Positions 22,024 through 32,735 of a stretch of DNA of 64,000 bases are shown one piece after another. Made by a program: the position numbers and the translations under genes. The stretch's first letter is position 1. Each line of letters starts with the position of its first letter. Origin of the DNA: Akanthomyces muscarius (lineage: Eukaryota > Ascomycota > Sordariomycetes > Hypocreales > Cordycipitaceae); the NCBI RefSeq assembly GCF_028009165.1, contig NC_079241.1:372001-436000 (forward strand). The letters run 5' to 3'. The notes under the pieces are model-generated. The model had not been told where the DNA came from, made no database searches, and was given only the letters and a program-made list of their open reading frames with translations.

Positions 22024-22779
22024 TCAGGGAGCCTTTTCGAAGAGCTCCAAGATGGGCTTGGCGGCCTACATAATATGTTAGTATCGAATAGATGAGAAGC
22101 GACAATGGCCAACGTACGTCGATAAACTTTTCCAGATTTTGATCCAGATTGGCAAGATCCTCCTTGCGGCGCGTGTTCTCAGCAATCAGCTTCTGCTTCC
22201 TTTTGAGTAGATCCTGACGATGCGACTCCAGTTTCTCGCGCTCGCCTCGCTCGTGCTCGATTCGCGCATGCATGAGCTGATTGTCGTCTTTGGCCGCGGC
22301 GTCCGGAAACAGAGCGAGGAATTCCTCCACTGGAATCAACGGCAGCTGCTGGTATTTATGACTACCGAAATTGTTAGCGCGAGACAACATCAAGCTGTGC
22401 AGCAGCGCGGGGAGGCAACCCATCATATCACATACTCGTACGATTCGCAGGCGGCAATCTCGCCCTGGAGATGGCGCTGCTCGTAGTACAGGTTCTGCAG
22501 CTGCAGATGGAGGCGGTCGACCTCCTGGCGGCGCTCAGCCGTTTGCGTCTTGGTGTCGCGCGCCGCAAACGAGGCGTTGCGGTGGAGGCCACGCAGGTGC
22601 GAGATGCTCGTGAGAATGTGCTTCTGCTGCTTTGCAATCTCGACGTGGTTCTCGGGCGTCGCGCGCGCGCGCGCCTGCGCGACGAGCTGCAGCAGGTCGT
22701 ACGCCTGATCGCGTGCCTGGTCCGACACCTGCAGGACGGCGACGAGGCTAGGGTCGCTGATCATTTTGTCGACAGTCAT
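22024..22779 (-). CDS. THOC5: THO complex subunit 5 (Fms-interacting protein family)
   Basis: Three exons (22779-22436, 22361-22118, 22065-22024) with introns of 74 and 52 bp give 209 residues. THO/TREX couples transcription elongation to mRNA packaging and nuclear export. The family signature is visible: NLYYEQRHLQGEIAACESYD followed by HKYQQLPLIPVEEFLALFPD across the first splice, matching the conserved leaf linking the coiled coil to the VEEF motif in Thoc5. Long helices rich in Arg/Glu/Gln (about 20-110 and 140-195) predict a coiled coil. The last exon is only 42 nt and ends AAKPILELFEKAP. At about 210 residues it is the short fungal form, far smaller than animal THOC5, which has an added C-terminal region. 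It shares a 908-bp divergent promoter with the PAQR gene. Confidence 0.82.
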
Positions 22780-23687
22780 TTTGGCGAGGAAGTCGGTAGA
22801 CTGATGTGGCCGCCCTGTCGATTTCCGGAGATGTTGGCTCGAATACGCGCCGGAAAATGTGGTTTGCGTGCAAACAAGACCAAGCGACGATGCACAAGCT
22901 TCAAAGGTTGAGCTGGGTCAACTTCGGTTCCAGGGAGTGCCAAGCCACACCTGGCGTCAGCCACAGTGGTGTCGCAAATCAGCACCAGTAGCGCCTCCGA
23001 AGGTTATTCAGTGCTACAAGGCCTGTAACTTTAGCACTGTTTGGCAGCGACGGTGCATCCCAGGCACTGAATCTGACGGCCGAGGCAATTCCGGCACGCA
23101 CTTGGCACGCTACCTACCCACAGGTGCCGCTGTGATATTAACTTGAGTCAGCCTCTAATAAGCCTCCTCTGCGCCGCATTACAGGTACCTACTCAGTACG
23201 TCTGACACACGGGGACTGCCGCCAAGGTTCTCACGTCACGACAATTTCCGACCTGCATTCAATAACACTCCTCCCCCCTCTTTTACTCGCCTGCGCCGAC
23301 GCTTGCGACGACTTGATCTACTCAAACTACTTTGACAATTTCTCTCTCTTGCTCCATCAACCGTCGTCCTCCATCATCAATTCGCATCCGCCGAAAACCC
23401 GCATTTTCCGTGGCGAAATCGGCTCCCATCGCTCTCTTCTCCACCCACCGCTGGCTTTGTTGAGAAGCGTGCATCCATCCAGACGCAGGGGTCCCCATTT
23501 CTCTCTTACCCAACCAATTGCTGTTAAAGCCGACTACTCGTGCCGGATTTCATTCGACGTCGATCCGAAAATATCTCGCTGCACCTCCTCACGCTCCTTC
23601 CAGCCGTTGGACCCTTTACGACCCGGCCTTTGTCCCCCCTCATGAGTTGCATCTAGCGGCCCCAACCCACCTCGGCCATCCATCATC
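22780..23687. promoter_or_regulatory. 908-bp divergent promoter (THOC5 / PAQR)
   Basis: It lies between two start codons pointing away from each other. The right half (about 23260-23680) is strongly C/T-rich on the plus strand, typical of fungal leaders, and probably belongs to the PAQR transcript. No strict TATA box was identified. Whether the genes are co-regulated is unknown. Confidence 0.5.
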
Positions 23688-25226
23688 ATGCCGACCGTCA
23701 CAGCCCTGACACCAACCTGCTCCGGCAGGCCGAGCAAGAGCGACGACGATCTGGTATCCGCGACGGCCTCGGGCGCCGACACCTCTGCCAACGACAAGCC
23801 GACTCTGAACCGCCGACGACACTCCTTCTTCCTCCCGCGGCGCAAGTCCATCGTCGGCCAAATCATGGACACTGAGGAGAGCCTGCTGCTCAAGGTCGAC
23901 CTCTTCCTCTCGGAGCTAGAGCGCCGTCTCGAGTTCATCGAGCGCTATGGCGACATGAGCCGCGACTACAACTTTTCTCGAGCCTTTTCCACCCTCCAGG
24001 CCGTCCGCACCCGCTGCTCGCAAGCGTCTGAGGAGGTCATTGGCGCCGGACGTCGCCGTCTGCACGTCATGGTTGAGACGCTAGAAACTCGGTACCAGGA
24101 GACGCTGGCGGCGACCGAGTCTCTCCACGAAAAGGCATGCGTCGGCATCGATTTGCTCGAAGGCATGCTCTCCGAGTTTGAGGAGCGTGCGCACAAGCTG
24201 CGCGAGCAGAGCTTTGCCAATGCCGCCACGGCTGCCGAGGCCTTCATGGACGAAGGTCGACGTGTTGCTACGGAGAGTATTGAGCGCGCCAGAGAAGTCA
24301 TGGACGAAGGTTTCGAACGCGCCAAGCGTGCCGCTCTGTCACTAGAGGAGCATATTCAGCAGGCCGTTGCCTTGGCCAAGGAAAGACGACTATTGGCGTA
24401 CCATGAGCTGCCCGTTCCGTGGCGCAACAACCCGCACATCCACAAGGGCTACCGCTTCACCGAGACGAAGCTCGAGTGCGTCTGCTCCGTGTTTAACATT
24501 TCCAACGAGTTCATCAACATTTGGTCCCATGCGCTAGGCCTGGTCCTAGTGCTCGCCTGCGCTTTTTACTTTTACCCGACCAGCACCAACTTTTCGCTCA
24601 GCACCAAGAGCGACGTCTTTGTGGCAGCTGTCTTCTTCATCATGGCCTGTCTGACGCTCGTCTGCTCCGTCATCTGGCACACGATGAACTCGGTCGCCGA
24701 CGTCAATGCCATTTCCATCTTTGCCTGCGTCGACTACACCGGCATCTCGCTGCTCATTGCGGCGTCCATCATGACGACCGAGTACACGGCGTTTTACTGC
24801 GATCCTATCAGCCGCTGGACCTACATGCTGCTGACGGCCTTTCTCGGCATCGGCGGCGTCATCATGCCCTGGCACCCCCGGTTTAACAGACCGGACATGT
24901 CCTGGGCGCGTGTCGTGTTCTTTGTCGGCCTGGCCCTGACGGGCTTCCTTCCCATCCTGCAGCTGCTCTACACGCACGGCTCGGAATTCGTCATTGACTT
25001 TTACTCGCCCATTCTCAAGTCAGTTCTCGTCTACCTGGGCGGCGCCGTCGTGTACGCGAGCAAGATTCCTGAATGCTGGTACCCCGGCATGTTTGACTAC
25101 ATTGGCGGCAGCCACAACCTTTGGCACGCTGCGGTACTCGGTGGTATCATCTTCCACTACACAGCCATGCAGCAGTTCTTTGCCAATGCATTTGACCGCG
25201 CTGTGAGCGGCTGCCCTGTCTACTAG
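23688..25226 (+). CDS. IZH3: PAQR / haemolysin-III family seven-helix membrane protein (Izh3-like)
   Basis: The intronless frame encodes 512 residues from the ATG at 23688. PAQR proteins are metal-dependent hydrolase-like membrane proteins; yeast Izh proteins influence zinc and sterol homeostasis. Residues 1-240 are cytoplasmic, with basic Ser-rich sequence and long helices of coiled-coil character (repeated EEF/RRVATESIERAREVMDEG patterns). This N-terminal extension fits Izh3 more than Izh1, 2 or 4. The PAQR core starts at about 255: HKGYR and NEFINIWSHALG (motif A), WHTMNSVAD and CVDYTGISLLI (motif B region) and SHNLWHAAVLGG (motif C), giving the conserved Asp and His residues of the zinc site. 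At least six hydrophobic helices lie between 285 and 500. The assignment to Izh3 rests on the N-terminal extension and is an inference. Confidence 0.88.
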   Translation: MPTVTALTPTCSGRPSKSDDDLVSATASGADTSANDKPTLNRRRHSFFLPRRKSIVGQIMDTEESLLLKVDLFLSELERRLEFIERYGDMSRDYNFSRAFSTLQAVRTRCSQASEEVIGAGRRRLHVMVETLETRYQETLAATESLHEKACVGIDLLEGMLSEFEERAHKLREQSFANAATAAEAFMDEGRRVATESIERAREVMDEGFERAKRAALSLEEHIQQAVALAKERRLLAYHELPVPWRNNPHIHKGYRFTETKLECVCSVFNISNEFINIWSHALGLVLVLACAFYFYPTSTNFSLSTKSDVFVAAVFFIMACLTLVCSVIWHTMNSVADVNAISIFACVDYTGISLLIAASIMTTEYTAFYCDPISRWTYMLLTAFLGIGGVIMPWHPRFNRPDMSWARVVFFVGLALTGFLPILQLLYTHGSEFVIDFYSPILKSVLVYLGGAVVYASKIPECWYPGMFDYIGGSHNLWHAAVLGGIIFHYTAMQQFFANAFDRAVSGCPVY

Positions 25227-25857
25227 ACTTTCAGTGTCTGCAGCACACTGGATGGGTGTAGGTGCGGTGAGCAACATATATACATATGTATGATTCTGAC
25301 GCGGAGGATACGAAGGGTGTGGGTTATTAACACAGACGGACATACGATTGACGATAGAGGTCGCATTGACTGGCGACTAGAAAGCTGTCCATCAGTGGGG
25401 AGGGAGATGCATAGGGACGCTGCATACTCTGACTTTGCATCATATACATTGGCGTTTGGGACACATTTGATACTTGGCATTTTCACATTCGTTTCTTATG
25501 CATACATATTCATTAGATGAGTATAGTGGATTTTTTTTTCGATTGGTGCGTGGACGATGAATGAGTTTTTCCTTTCCTTGAATCAGACTTTACATTGCAC
25601 ATTTCAACCCCGTCCCGAAATATCCCAAATGCCGTAACAAACCGTGTACATGCGTAAAAAAATGAGCCAATTCTGTCTGAGCTAAATGCCAGCCATTCCG
25701 AGAAACCACATGAAAAATAAAGAAACCATAAAATTCGTTACAACGTTGAAGTCGACTTACTCTTGACAAAGAGCCAGGGGCCGTGTTAAAAAACAATAAA
25801 ACTCCTCGTCAAAAATACAATGCATCAAGTGAAAAGGGGACAGAAACAGGATGCTCG
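25227..25857. other. Convergent 3' flanks of the PAQR gene and BUB2
   Basis: Tail-to-tail intergenic sequence, A/T-richer than its surroundings, presumably carrying both polyadenylation regions. No coding feature was seen. Confidence 0.5.
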
Positions 25858-27440
25858 CTACTGCGCGTGGACGACAATGTCGGCGTAGACATCGTCGGGA
25901 ATCTGCTTGATGATGCCAATGGTGACGCTCTTGATGAGGTCGGCATTGAGCGGCGGAAACGACCGCAGGACTTTATTCGGGCTGGACGAGACACGTTAGA
26001 ACCAGGCTTTCCTTCCGTTTCCATACCCGGTGTTGATGAGGAAAGGGGGGCATACCTAGGCGACTGCAGAATCTGCGAGCGCATAATCGTGAGCTGCGCG
26101 ACGATGCACACGATGTTCAGGTGCGGCCCGTACGCAAACAGGAAATCCCAGAGCTTGAGCACCTCGGGCAGCGGCGGTGTGCACGCACACAGCGTCAGCA
26201 CCGACGGGAACGCGTAAATCTCGGCCGACAGGCCCTTGGCCGTCAGGTACATGCTGAGGCGCGGGTCGACGATGGCCAGGACCTTGTCGACGAGCGCCAG
26301 GCCGCGGTGGACGCCCGTCATGGCGCCGCGGATGTACGCGGGGCACTCCCTCGTCAGGAGCGTGTGAAAGGCCGCAAACGCCTCGCCCTCACTGCGCGCG
26401 GCGTACAGGAACGGCGCCGCGAGCACATTCATGCCCTGGACATACGTCCCGGGCTCCGGGCCGCCTCCGCCTCGGGAAGCGCCGGACATGCTGCCGCCGG
26501 TCAGAGACTCGCGCGTGGGCCGCGCGGCGGAGTGGCTGCTACCCGGCCGGCTGCTGGCGGAGGTGCCGTTGGCGCGGCGCTCCTCCTCGCGCGCGTCGTG
26601 CAGCTTCCAGGCAATGGCGTTGAGGAGCCGGATGAGGCTGGCCTCGCTGACGCGGCGGCGGAAGAGCGGGTCGGTGGTGAGGGTGCGGAAGGTGTCGTTG
26701 CGGATCTTGGCGTAGGCGGGCGAGGCGCCGCGGTGGATGAGGCCGAGGTAGTCGTCGGTGGGCATGATGGGGGCGTCGAGGAGGACGAGCCAGACGTAGA
26801 TGCGGAGGGTGGACTGTTTCACTTCAATCAGACTTCAATTATCCTCTCACATCGTAGAGTAAAGGAATGGGGGGGTGGCTGTTACCATCCCGTCTTCGGC
26901 GCTTTTCACGCCTTCGTCGACGACTTTCCACCGCGCGCTCTCCAGGGCGCCGATGAAGTCGCCGTCCTTGGGGCCCTCGCGGATAATCTGCTGCAGCGAG
27001 AGGTGGCCGTGCGAAAAGACGGGTTTGCTGATGCCCGTCCGTCGCGTGGCGCCCACGGCGTTCATCTGGTGCATCATTGGAGAGATGGCATCGCTGTTGG
27101 CGCGTCCGCGGTTCTGCTGCTGCTTCTGCTGCGTCGTCGTCGTCACTGGCGGCCCTGCCACTGTCGTCGTCGTCGTCGCAGCAGCAGCAGGAGCAGGAGC
27201 GGCGTTGCGCACAGGCGAGGCATTGCGGTGCAGCGCGTCGCGATAGTGCGGCGAGATGAGCGAGCCGCCCTGGCTCGCGGCTTTGGCGCCGAGGGTGTGC
27301 GCGGACTGGAGACGGCGCAGGGCGCGGTGGGTGCGTGGTGAGGGCGGCGGCTGGAGGTCCGTGTGGATGAGCGAGCTGTGGTTGGCGGTCGGCGGTGGTG
27401 CTGCTGCTGTGCCCTCGCGGGAGGGACTGGTGGTGGTCAT
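25858..27440 (-). CDS. BUB2: Mitotic-exit/checkpoint TBC-domain GAP Bub2
   Basis: Three exons (27440-26886, 26813-26056, 25981-25858) with introns of 72 and 74 bp give 478 residues. In yeasts Bub2/Cdc16 with Bfa1/Byr4 forms the GAP for the spindle-pole GTPase Tem1/Spg1, holding back mitotic exit or septation. Residues 1-130 are low-complexity (Pro/Ala/Thr/Gln). The Bub2-type region begins at SLQQIIREGP. The TBC core follows: LRIYVWLVLL, the Arg-finger segment KIRNDTFRT (Arg 228) and the Gln finger YVQGMNVL (Gln 311), then AEIYAFPSVLTLCACTPPLPEVLKLWDFLFAYG and the C-terminal SPNKVLRSFPPLNAD. Both catalytic fingers are present. A Ser/Gly-rich insert of about 45 residues lies between the two fingers. 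It sits near an NDR-class kinase locus, the group that includes its usual downstream effector, but proximity need not mean function. Confidence 0.93.
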
Positions 27441-29976
27441 GATGGGTGTTTCGTCGGCGGCCTGGTGAGGGCCCTTGGGAGGGAAGAGGGAAAGAAGAAA
27501 GAGTCGAGGCTCGAGGATGTTTCGTGTGTCGCGAGACCCGTGTAGAGTGGTGGTGGTGGTGTTGGTTTAGTGGGGAGGTTGGGTGGGACAGGCGAGGCAA
27601 GGCTAGCTGTGCTCAGCCCTGCATGATTGAGGCCGTGAAGTGTTGCAGGAATGCTGTTTTGAACGTAATTGATCAATTGGAATGGATTTTTCCGCTCAAT
27701 TGGGACGTTCAATTTGATCTAATCATCGGGATGAAAAATAAGGCTGCTGCGATGTACAGTGAAGCTATTGTACGGTAGCAAGATAGAATAGCGATACGAG
27801 GGGTTCCTTCGGTGGTGGTTTTGGCAGGTTTGTTTCAGCGGATTGGCCAAAACTGGTAAATAAGAAACCGAAATACCACAGATCGTTTTCATGTTGAAGG
27901 ACACGGCAGCCAGTTATTATCGATGCAAGTGCACATGGTTGGGCCTGGACCAGCGTCTTGGTATCAGTCTAAGTTTAGAAGTCAGACAGTAGTTGGCAGA
28001 GACAGTCTTTGGCAGAGACAGCACAAGAACTGCAGACAAGAGACGATCCGGGTCGTTGGCCGGTCCAGAACCGCATTGATATGCGGCAGAAGCTGCACTG
28101 TACTTTTGTCTTACGAGGGCAGAGTAGTATGTGTCACCTTTTGGTTTTATCCTATCTTCACTGTCGAGGGTAGTCATATCTCACAGCTTTAGAGCACGGT
28201 TTGCATGTCTTGGTGAACGCTACGAGTCAGTGTATCCGTAGTGTAGTGTCACTGGGGGTGCGTCAGACATTCGACGAACTGTATCAACCTGGTGCCGAGA
28301 TGCGAAAGGTTTCGGGATAAGTTAGTGCAAAGACATCTTGGACGGCACATCGGTGCCGCCCCTAACAAGAGAGCAGCGCCGCATCTGAGATGGGAATCTA
28401 GCTTTAGGCACGGTATTGCCGAGTGACGTGCCAGCCAAGACGGCAGCGAGGGTCCGGCGGTCGCGCATGGGCCCCGGTTTGGAGACGAGGACCAAACGTT
28501 GCCGCAGCACGTTGCATACACAGGAAATTTAAGCTGGAGCGAGCTTGAGTCGAATCGAGATGCGGACGCGCAAACGGTCGGGTCTAGTGTGCCGCGCTGT
28601 GGTGAGATTGCGGTGGTTGCAGAGACTGCCAACTGCTTGGGCTGCCACGGATGGATCTGGTGGTGACGTCTACGGCCAAGGGAAAAGATGGGATGGCAGA
28701 AATAGGTCGATGGGAAAAGAATAGAAAATGCGGGATCAAATATGGTGCTGATGGATACGGATCGTCGGTGTGGTTTTCCTTGGAAGCATTTGTCTGGCAA
28801 CTTATGAATCGCAAATAATTGCTGGACAGATAGTCTGCGTTTGTAAGCATAAAATACCCGGTGTGCTTGGAGCATGGGCCCTGAAAATAGCGCTACATTA
28901 CAGAGAGAGGTGCGCCCATCGCCTGCATCTACAGCCGCCGCCTTGATGTGTAATGCTGGCCCTCCCGTACCTATTCGTGCTATCTTGTTTTTATCTAGGT
29001 AGTTATTCCTCGACATTTATTTCCCGGGCCTCATCCACCGTAACCTGTGGACCATCCACTGACCTTTGCTCCTCCAGGCTAGAGCCGATGGCGACATCTC
29101 CCCAGTGTGGAGCTCCAGCAACGCCATGCTGATGTCGTGATTCTCCAGCGTTTCCGACGCGCCGATTATCAAAGCAGCAAAGAAAGAAAAACTGTTCAAT
29201 GCTAGGGTCGTCGGGGCGGAGAATGCCATCATCGGCACTTGGACAAGGCAGGATCTGTCTTTTGCATCGTGTCGGTATTTACATGACAAAAGACGCAACA
29301 AAACCCCCCTCGTCACCTCGCGATTCCGTCATCACCGACCTAGTCCTTTAAACACCAAATTTCCCCTCTCACGGACTTGCTGTCTTGTCCGAGCGCCGCA
29401 ACCTCGATCCAGTAGTCTTTGCCGGGCCCTTTTACCCCCAGACGCCTCTTTTTTTTTTTTTGCCCTTGTTCTCCCCGCCGGCTTCCTTCTTTGCTGGCAG
29501 CTCGCTCGTTCACGCCCTGCTGACCCCACGCCGACAAGCCGCGTCTGACGCAGACTGAACGTCCGCTGGTGGGTGTGCCTCGTGGCTCGTCGGGCTTACA
29601 CAACGCCCATACCTCACCCAGGCAAAGCCACAACACCAACGGCGCTGCCGCTAAATATATCTCCTCCCTCCCCCACGTTGGGCAGCGTCGTTTTCGCTCC
29701 CTCGACGGCTTTTCCTGTCTCGCTGCTGGCTGCGCCAAGTCTCACCTCCGCCGGCGTGCCGATAGACTTCACGACAACGCACCCGAGAGAGCTGTCGCAG
29801 TTTCAAACCAACTGGCACGCATCGTGCTTCACTATATCTCATTTCTCTCCGTTGTCCTTACCAACATCGACATGATCCGCTAGATCCGGCCTCACCCGTC
29901 TCGATATAAACCCCTTCCCTCCCACCTTGCTCACTCACCATTCTTCCTCCATATTGCGCACCCACAAACCACAGCC
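27441..29976. other. Divergent intergenic region of 2.5 kb (BUB2 / sulfate permease)
   Basis: It lies between two diverging start codons. The right end is C/T-rich and carries a TATAAA 67 bp before the permease ATG. A sequence ATGATGGCAT (minus strand, 29223-29232) is one mismatch from the fungal CYS3/MetR consensus ATGRYRYCAT; that it is functional is inference. ORFs such as 28249-29016 (minus) show no domain. No gene that I can support. Confidence 0.5.
29905..29910 (+). promoter_or_regulatory. TATA box of the sulfate permease gene
   Basis: TATAAA lies 67 bp before the ATG at 29977, in a pyrimidine-rich context and at a spacing typical of inducible fungal promoters. Confidence 0.45.
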
Positions 29977-32475
29977 ATGCCGTCCATCGCTACCAAGATC
30001 GGCCATGGCCTTGCCAAGGGTCTTGGCATCCAATTACAAGAATCTGACCACGGGCGCGATACCGTCACCCGAGGCGAGTCCGTCATGTCTACCCAAACCA
30101 GCGACTCCTTCTTCGAAGGCCCGCCAACGTCACTCGAGTGGCTTCAGGAACAGGTTCCCACCCGCCAAGAGTCGACCGCCTATGCCAAATCTCTTTTCCC
30201 TTTTCTCTCTTGGATCACACACTACAACCTGCAGTGGCTGGCTGGTGATCTCGTCGCCGGCATCACCATTGGAGCTGTCCTGGTCCCTCAGGGCATGGCC
30301 TACGCCATGCTCGCCAACCTCGAGCCGCAGTTTGGCCTCTACTCGTCCTTCATGGGCGTTATAATCTATTGGATCTTTGGCACTTCGAAAGACATTTCTA
30401 TCGGTCCCGTCGCCGTGCTCTCCACCGTCGTCGGCACTGTCGTGGCAGATCTGAGGTCATCTGGCTTGCCATACTCGGCAAATGTCATTGCCTCTGCTCT
30501 ATCCATCATTTCCGGCTGTATCGTCTTGGGAATGGGTCTGCTGCGTCTCGGTTGGTTGGTTGACTTGATATCCATCACATCCCTGTCTGCTTTCATGACG
30601 GGTTCTGCCATTACCATTGCTGTCAGCCAACTGCCTGCTCTTCTGGGCCTTCACGGCTTTTCCAACAGAGACGCACCGTACAAGGTCGTCATCAACACCC
30701 TCAAAAATCTGCCTCACTGCAAACTCGACGCCGCGCTCGGCCTCACCGCGCTGTTCCTTCTCTACCTCATCCGATACACGCTGACCCGTGCCGCCGAGCG
30801 ATGGCCCAACAAGAAACGCATAATCTTTTTCGCCAACACCATGAGGACCGTCTTTGCCATTTTGCTTTACACCATGATCTCGTGGCTCGTCAACCGGAAC
30901 CGCCGCGATCATCCAGCTTTTAGCGTCCTCGGCGTTGTGCCCAAGGGCTTTCAAAATGTCGGCTCTCCTCACCTGGACAGCGCTCTCATTTCCAAGTTTG
31001 CCACGCACTTACCCGCCACCGTCATTGTCATGCTCGTTGAGCACATTGCCATTTCCAAGTCTTTTGGTCGTGTCAACAACTACACCATAGACCCTTCCCA
31101 GGAAATGGTTGCCATTGGCATGACCAACATTCTTGGACCTTTCCTTGGAGGCTACCCTTCGACGGGCTCTTTCAGTCGTACTGCTGTCAACTCCAAGGCT
31201 GGTGTACGCACGCCCGCTGCTGGCATCATCACCGGCCTCGTGGTCTTGATTGCCACCTACCTTCTCACGGCGGTTTTCTTCTATATCCCTAGCGCGTCTC
31301 TCGCCGCCGTCATCATCCACGCCGTTGGCGATCTCATTACGCCTCCCAATACTGTCTACCAGTTTTGGAGAGTCTCGCCTTTGGAGGTGTTTGTCTTCTT
31401 CATTGGTGTCTTTGTTAGTGTCTTTGTTCACATTGAAGAAGGCTTGTACGCCACCGTCTGCCTCTCCGCAGCTATCCTCCTCTTCCGCATTCTCAAGGCA
31501 CGTGGCCGATTCATGGGCAAGGTTCGCGTTCACTCTGTTCTCGGCGACCACGTCATCGGCGCCGACGACAGGCAGGTTGTTGGCGAGTATGGCACATTTA
31601 CCGAGACGCTGGAGAACTCTTCCCGCAACGTCTTTTTGCCTCTTGACCACGGCGACGGCTCCAACCCCGAAGTTGAGCTCGAGAACCCGCATCCTGGTGT
31701 CTTCATCTACCGTTTCTCTGAGGGCTTCAACTACCCCAACGCCAACCACTCCCTGGAATATCTTGTTGACTTTATCAAGTCGCAGACGCAGCGCACCAGC
31801 GCTGAGATGTTTGACCGCAAGGGCGACCGACCGTGGAACAACCCCGGCCCCCGCAAGACGGCCAAGAGCCGCGAGACACACGAGGATCGGCTGCCGACTC
31901 TCAAAGCCATCATTCTCGACTTTAGCTCCGTCAACAATGTCGACATTACTTCGGTGCAGCGACTCATCGACGTCCGCAACCAGCTCGACAAGTACACCGC
32001 CCCCGAGGTGGTGGACTGGCACATTGCCTGCATCAACAACCGCTGGACCAAGCGAGCCCTGATTGCTGGCGGCTTTGGCGTGCCAACAACGCCCTCGGAC
32101 GCCGCACCGCACCGCTGGCGCTCCATTTTTAGCGTGGCCGAGATTGGTGGCAAGACCTCTGCCGCGGCCGTCGCCGAGGAAAACGCATACGACCGCGACC
32201 TGGCGCTTCGCCACAGTCGGGCGTTGGACGAGGAGATGGGCAAGGCGGGTGACCTGGGCGCCTTTGACTCGGACGAGGTCGATTCTACCGGATTTGACGA
32301 GGAGAAGCCGCCGAATCTGGCGGCGACACTTCGCCAGCGTCGCAAGGGCGCCGTCGTCAGTGGCCTCGACAGGCCGCTGTTCCATGTTGATCTGACGAGC
32401 GCTGTGCAAAGCGCCATTTCCAACGTCGCGGCCAGAGAAGAATTCCGTGCCGAGTCAATGACGGAAGCGTCTTGA
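29977..32475 (+). CDS. Sulfate permease (SLC26/SulP family) with STAS domain
   Basis: The intronless frame gives 832 residues. These plasma-membrane proton symporters import sulfate for cysteine and methionine synthesis. The SulP signature is clear: DLVAGITIGAVLVPQGMAYA and MLANLEPQFGLYSSF (about residues 90-130), followed by ten or more hydrophobic helices to about 500 (for example IVLGMGLLRLGWLVDLISI and AITIAVSQLPALLGLHGF). The segment GPFLGGYPSTGSFSRTAVNSKAGVRTP is the conserved core loop. A cytoplasmic STAS domain (about 565-740) contains AIILDFSSVNNVDITSVQRL, the nucleotide-binding-like strand-helix. The C-terminal 80 residues are charged and probably regulatory. Neurospora CYS-14 and Aspergillus SutB are the usual comparators, and which paralogue this is cannot be told here. 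In fungi such genes are induced by sulfur starvation. Confidence 0.95.
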   Translation: MPSIATKIGHGLAKGLGIQLQESDHGRDTVTRGESVMSTQTSDSFFEGPPTSLEWLQEQVPTRQESTAYAKSLFPFLSWITHYNLQWLAGDLVAGITIGAVLVPQGMAYAMLANLEPQFGLYSSFMGVIIYWIFGTSKDISIGPVAVLSTVVGTVVADLRSSGLPYSANVIASALSIISGCIVLGMGLLRLGWLVDLISITSLSAFMTGSAITIAVSQLPALLGLHGFSNRDAPYKVVINTLKNLPHCKLDAALGLTALFLLYLIRYTLTRAAERWPNKKRIIFFANTMRTVFAILLYTMISWLVNRNRRDHPAFSVLGVVPKGFQNVGSPHLDSALISKFATHLPATVIVMLVEHIAISKSFGRVNNYTIDPSQEMVAIGMTNILGPFLGGYPSTGSFSRTAVNSKAGVRTPAAGIITGLVVLIATYLLTAVFFYIPSASLAAVIIHAVGDLITPPNTVYQFWRVSPLEVFVFFIGVFVSVFVHIEEGLYATVCLSAAILLFRILKARGRFMGKVRVHSVLGDHVIGADDRQVVGEYGTFTETLENSSRNVFLPLDHGDGSNPEVELENPHPGVFIYRFSEGFNYPNANHSLEYLVDFIKSQTQRTSAEMFDRKGDRPWNNPGPRKTAKSRETHEDRLPTLKAIILDFSSVNNVDITSVQRLIDVRNQLDKYTAPEVVDWHIACINNRWTKRALIAGGFGVPTTPSDAAPHRWRSIFSVAEIGGKTSAAAVAEENAYDRDLALRHSRALDEEMGKAGDLGAFDSDEVDSTGFDEEKPPNLAATLRQRRKGAVVSGLDRPLFHVDLTSAVQSAISNVAAREEFRAESMTEAS

Positions 32476-32735
32476 TCAGTATACATTTGTACAATTTTTA
32501 TGATTTTAGCGAGCATATAAGGATCTTCTTGCGCAAATTTAGCGTTGTGCCATCTATAAATGAAACAGCATTTGAAATCTCTTGCGAAAAGAGAAGAATC
32601 CATCTTCCAACATCATATTATACTAAAAAAAAGAGATCGTCTTGTCAGACGAGGTGCGGAAATTATATGCTGAGTGCCTTGCCGGCCGCTAAAAAAAAAG
32701 TGCCAACTCTTGCTGCTAAATTAGCCCCTGTCATG

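Noticed and set aside
26121..27341. 406-codon ORF opposite BUB2
   Set aside because: Antisense shadow; the sense strand encodes both TBC catalytic motifs across proper introns.
28249..29016. 255-codon minus-strand ORF between BUB2 and the permease
   Set aside because: No domain, no plausible start context, and no splice partners.
31009..32409. 466-codon ORF opposite the sulfate permease
   Set aside because: Antisense shadow of a clear SulP/STAS gene.
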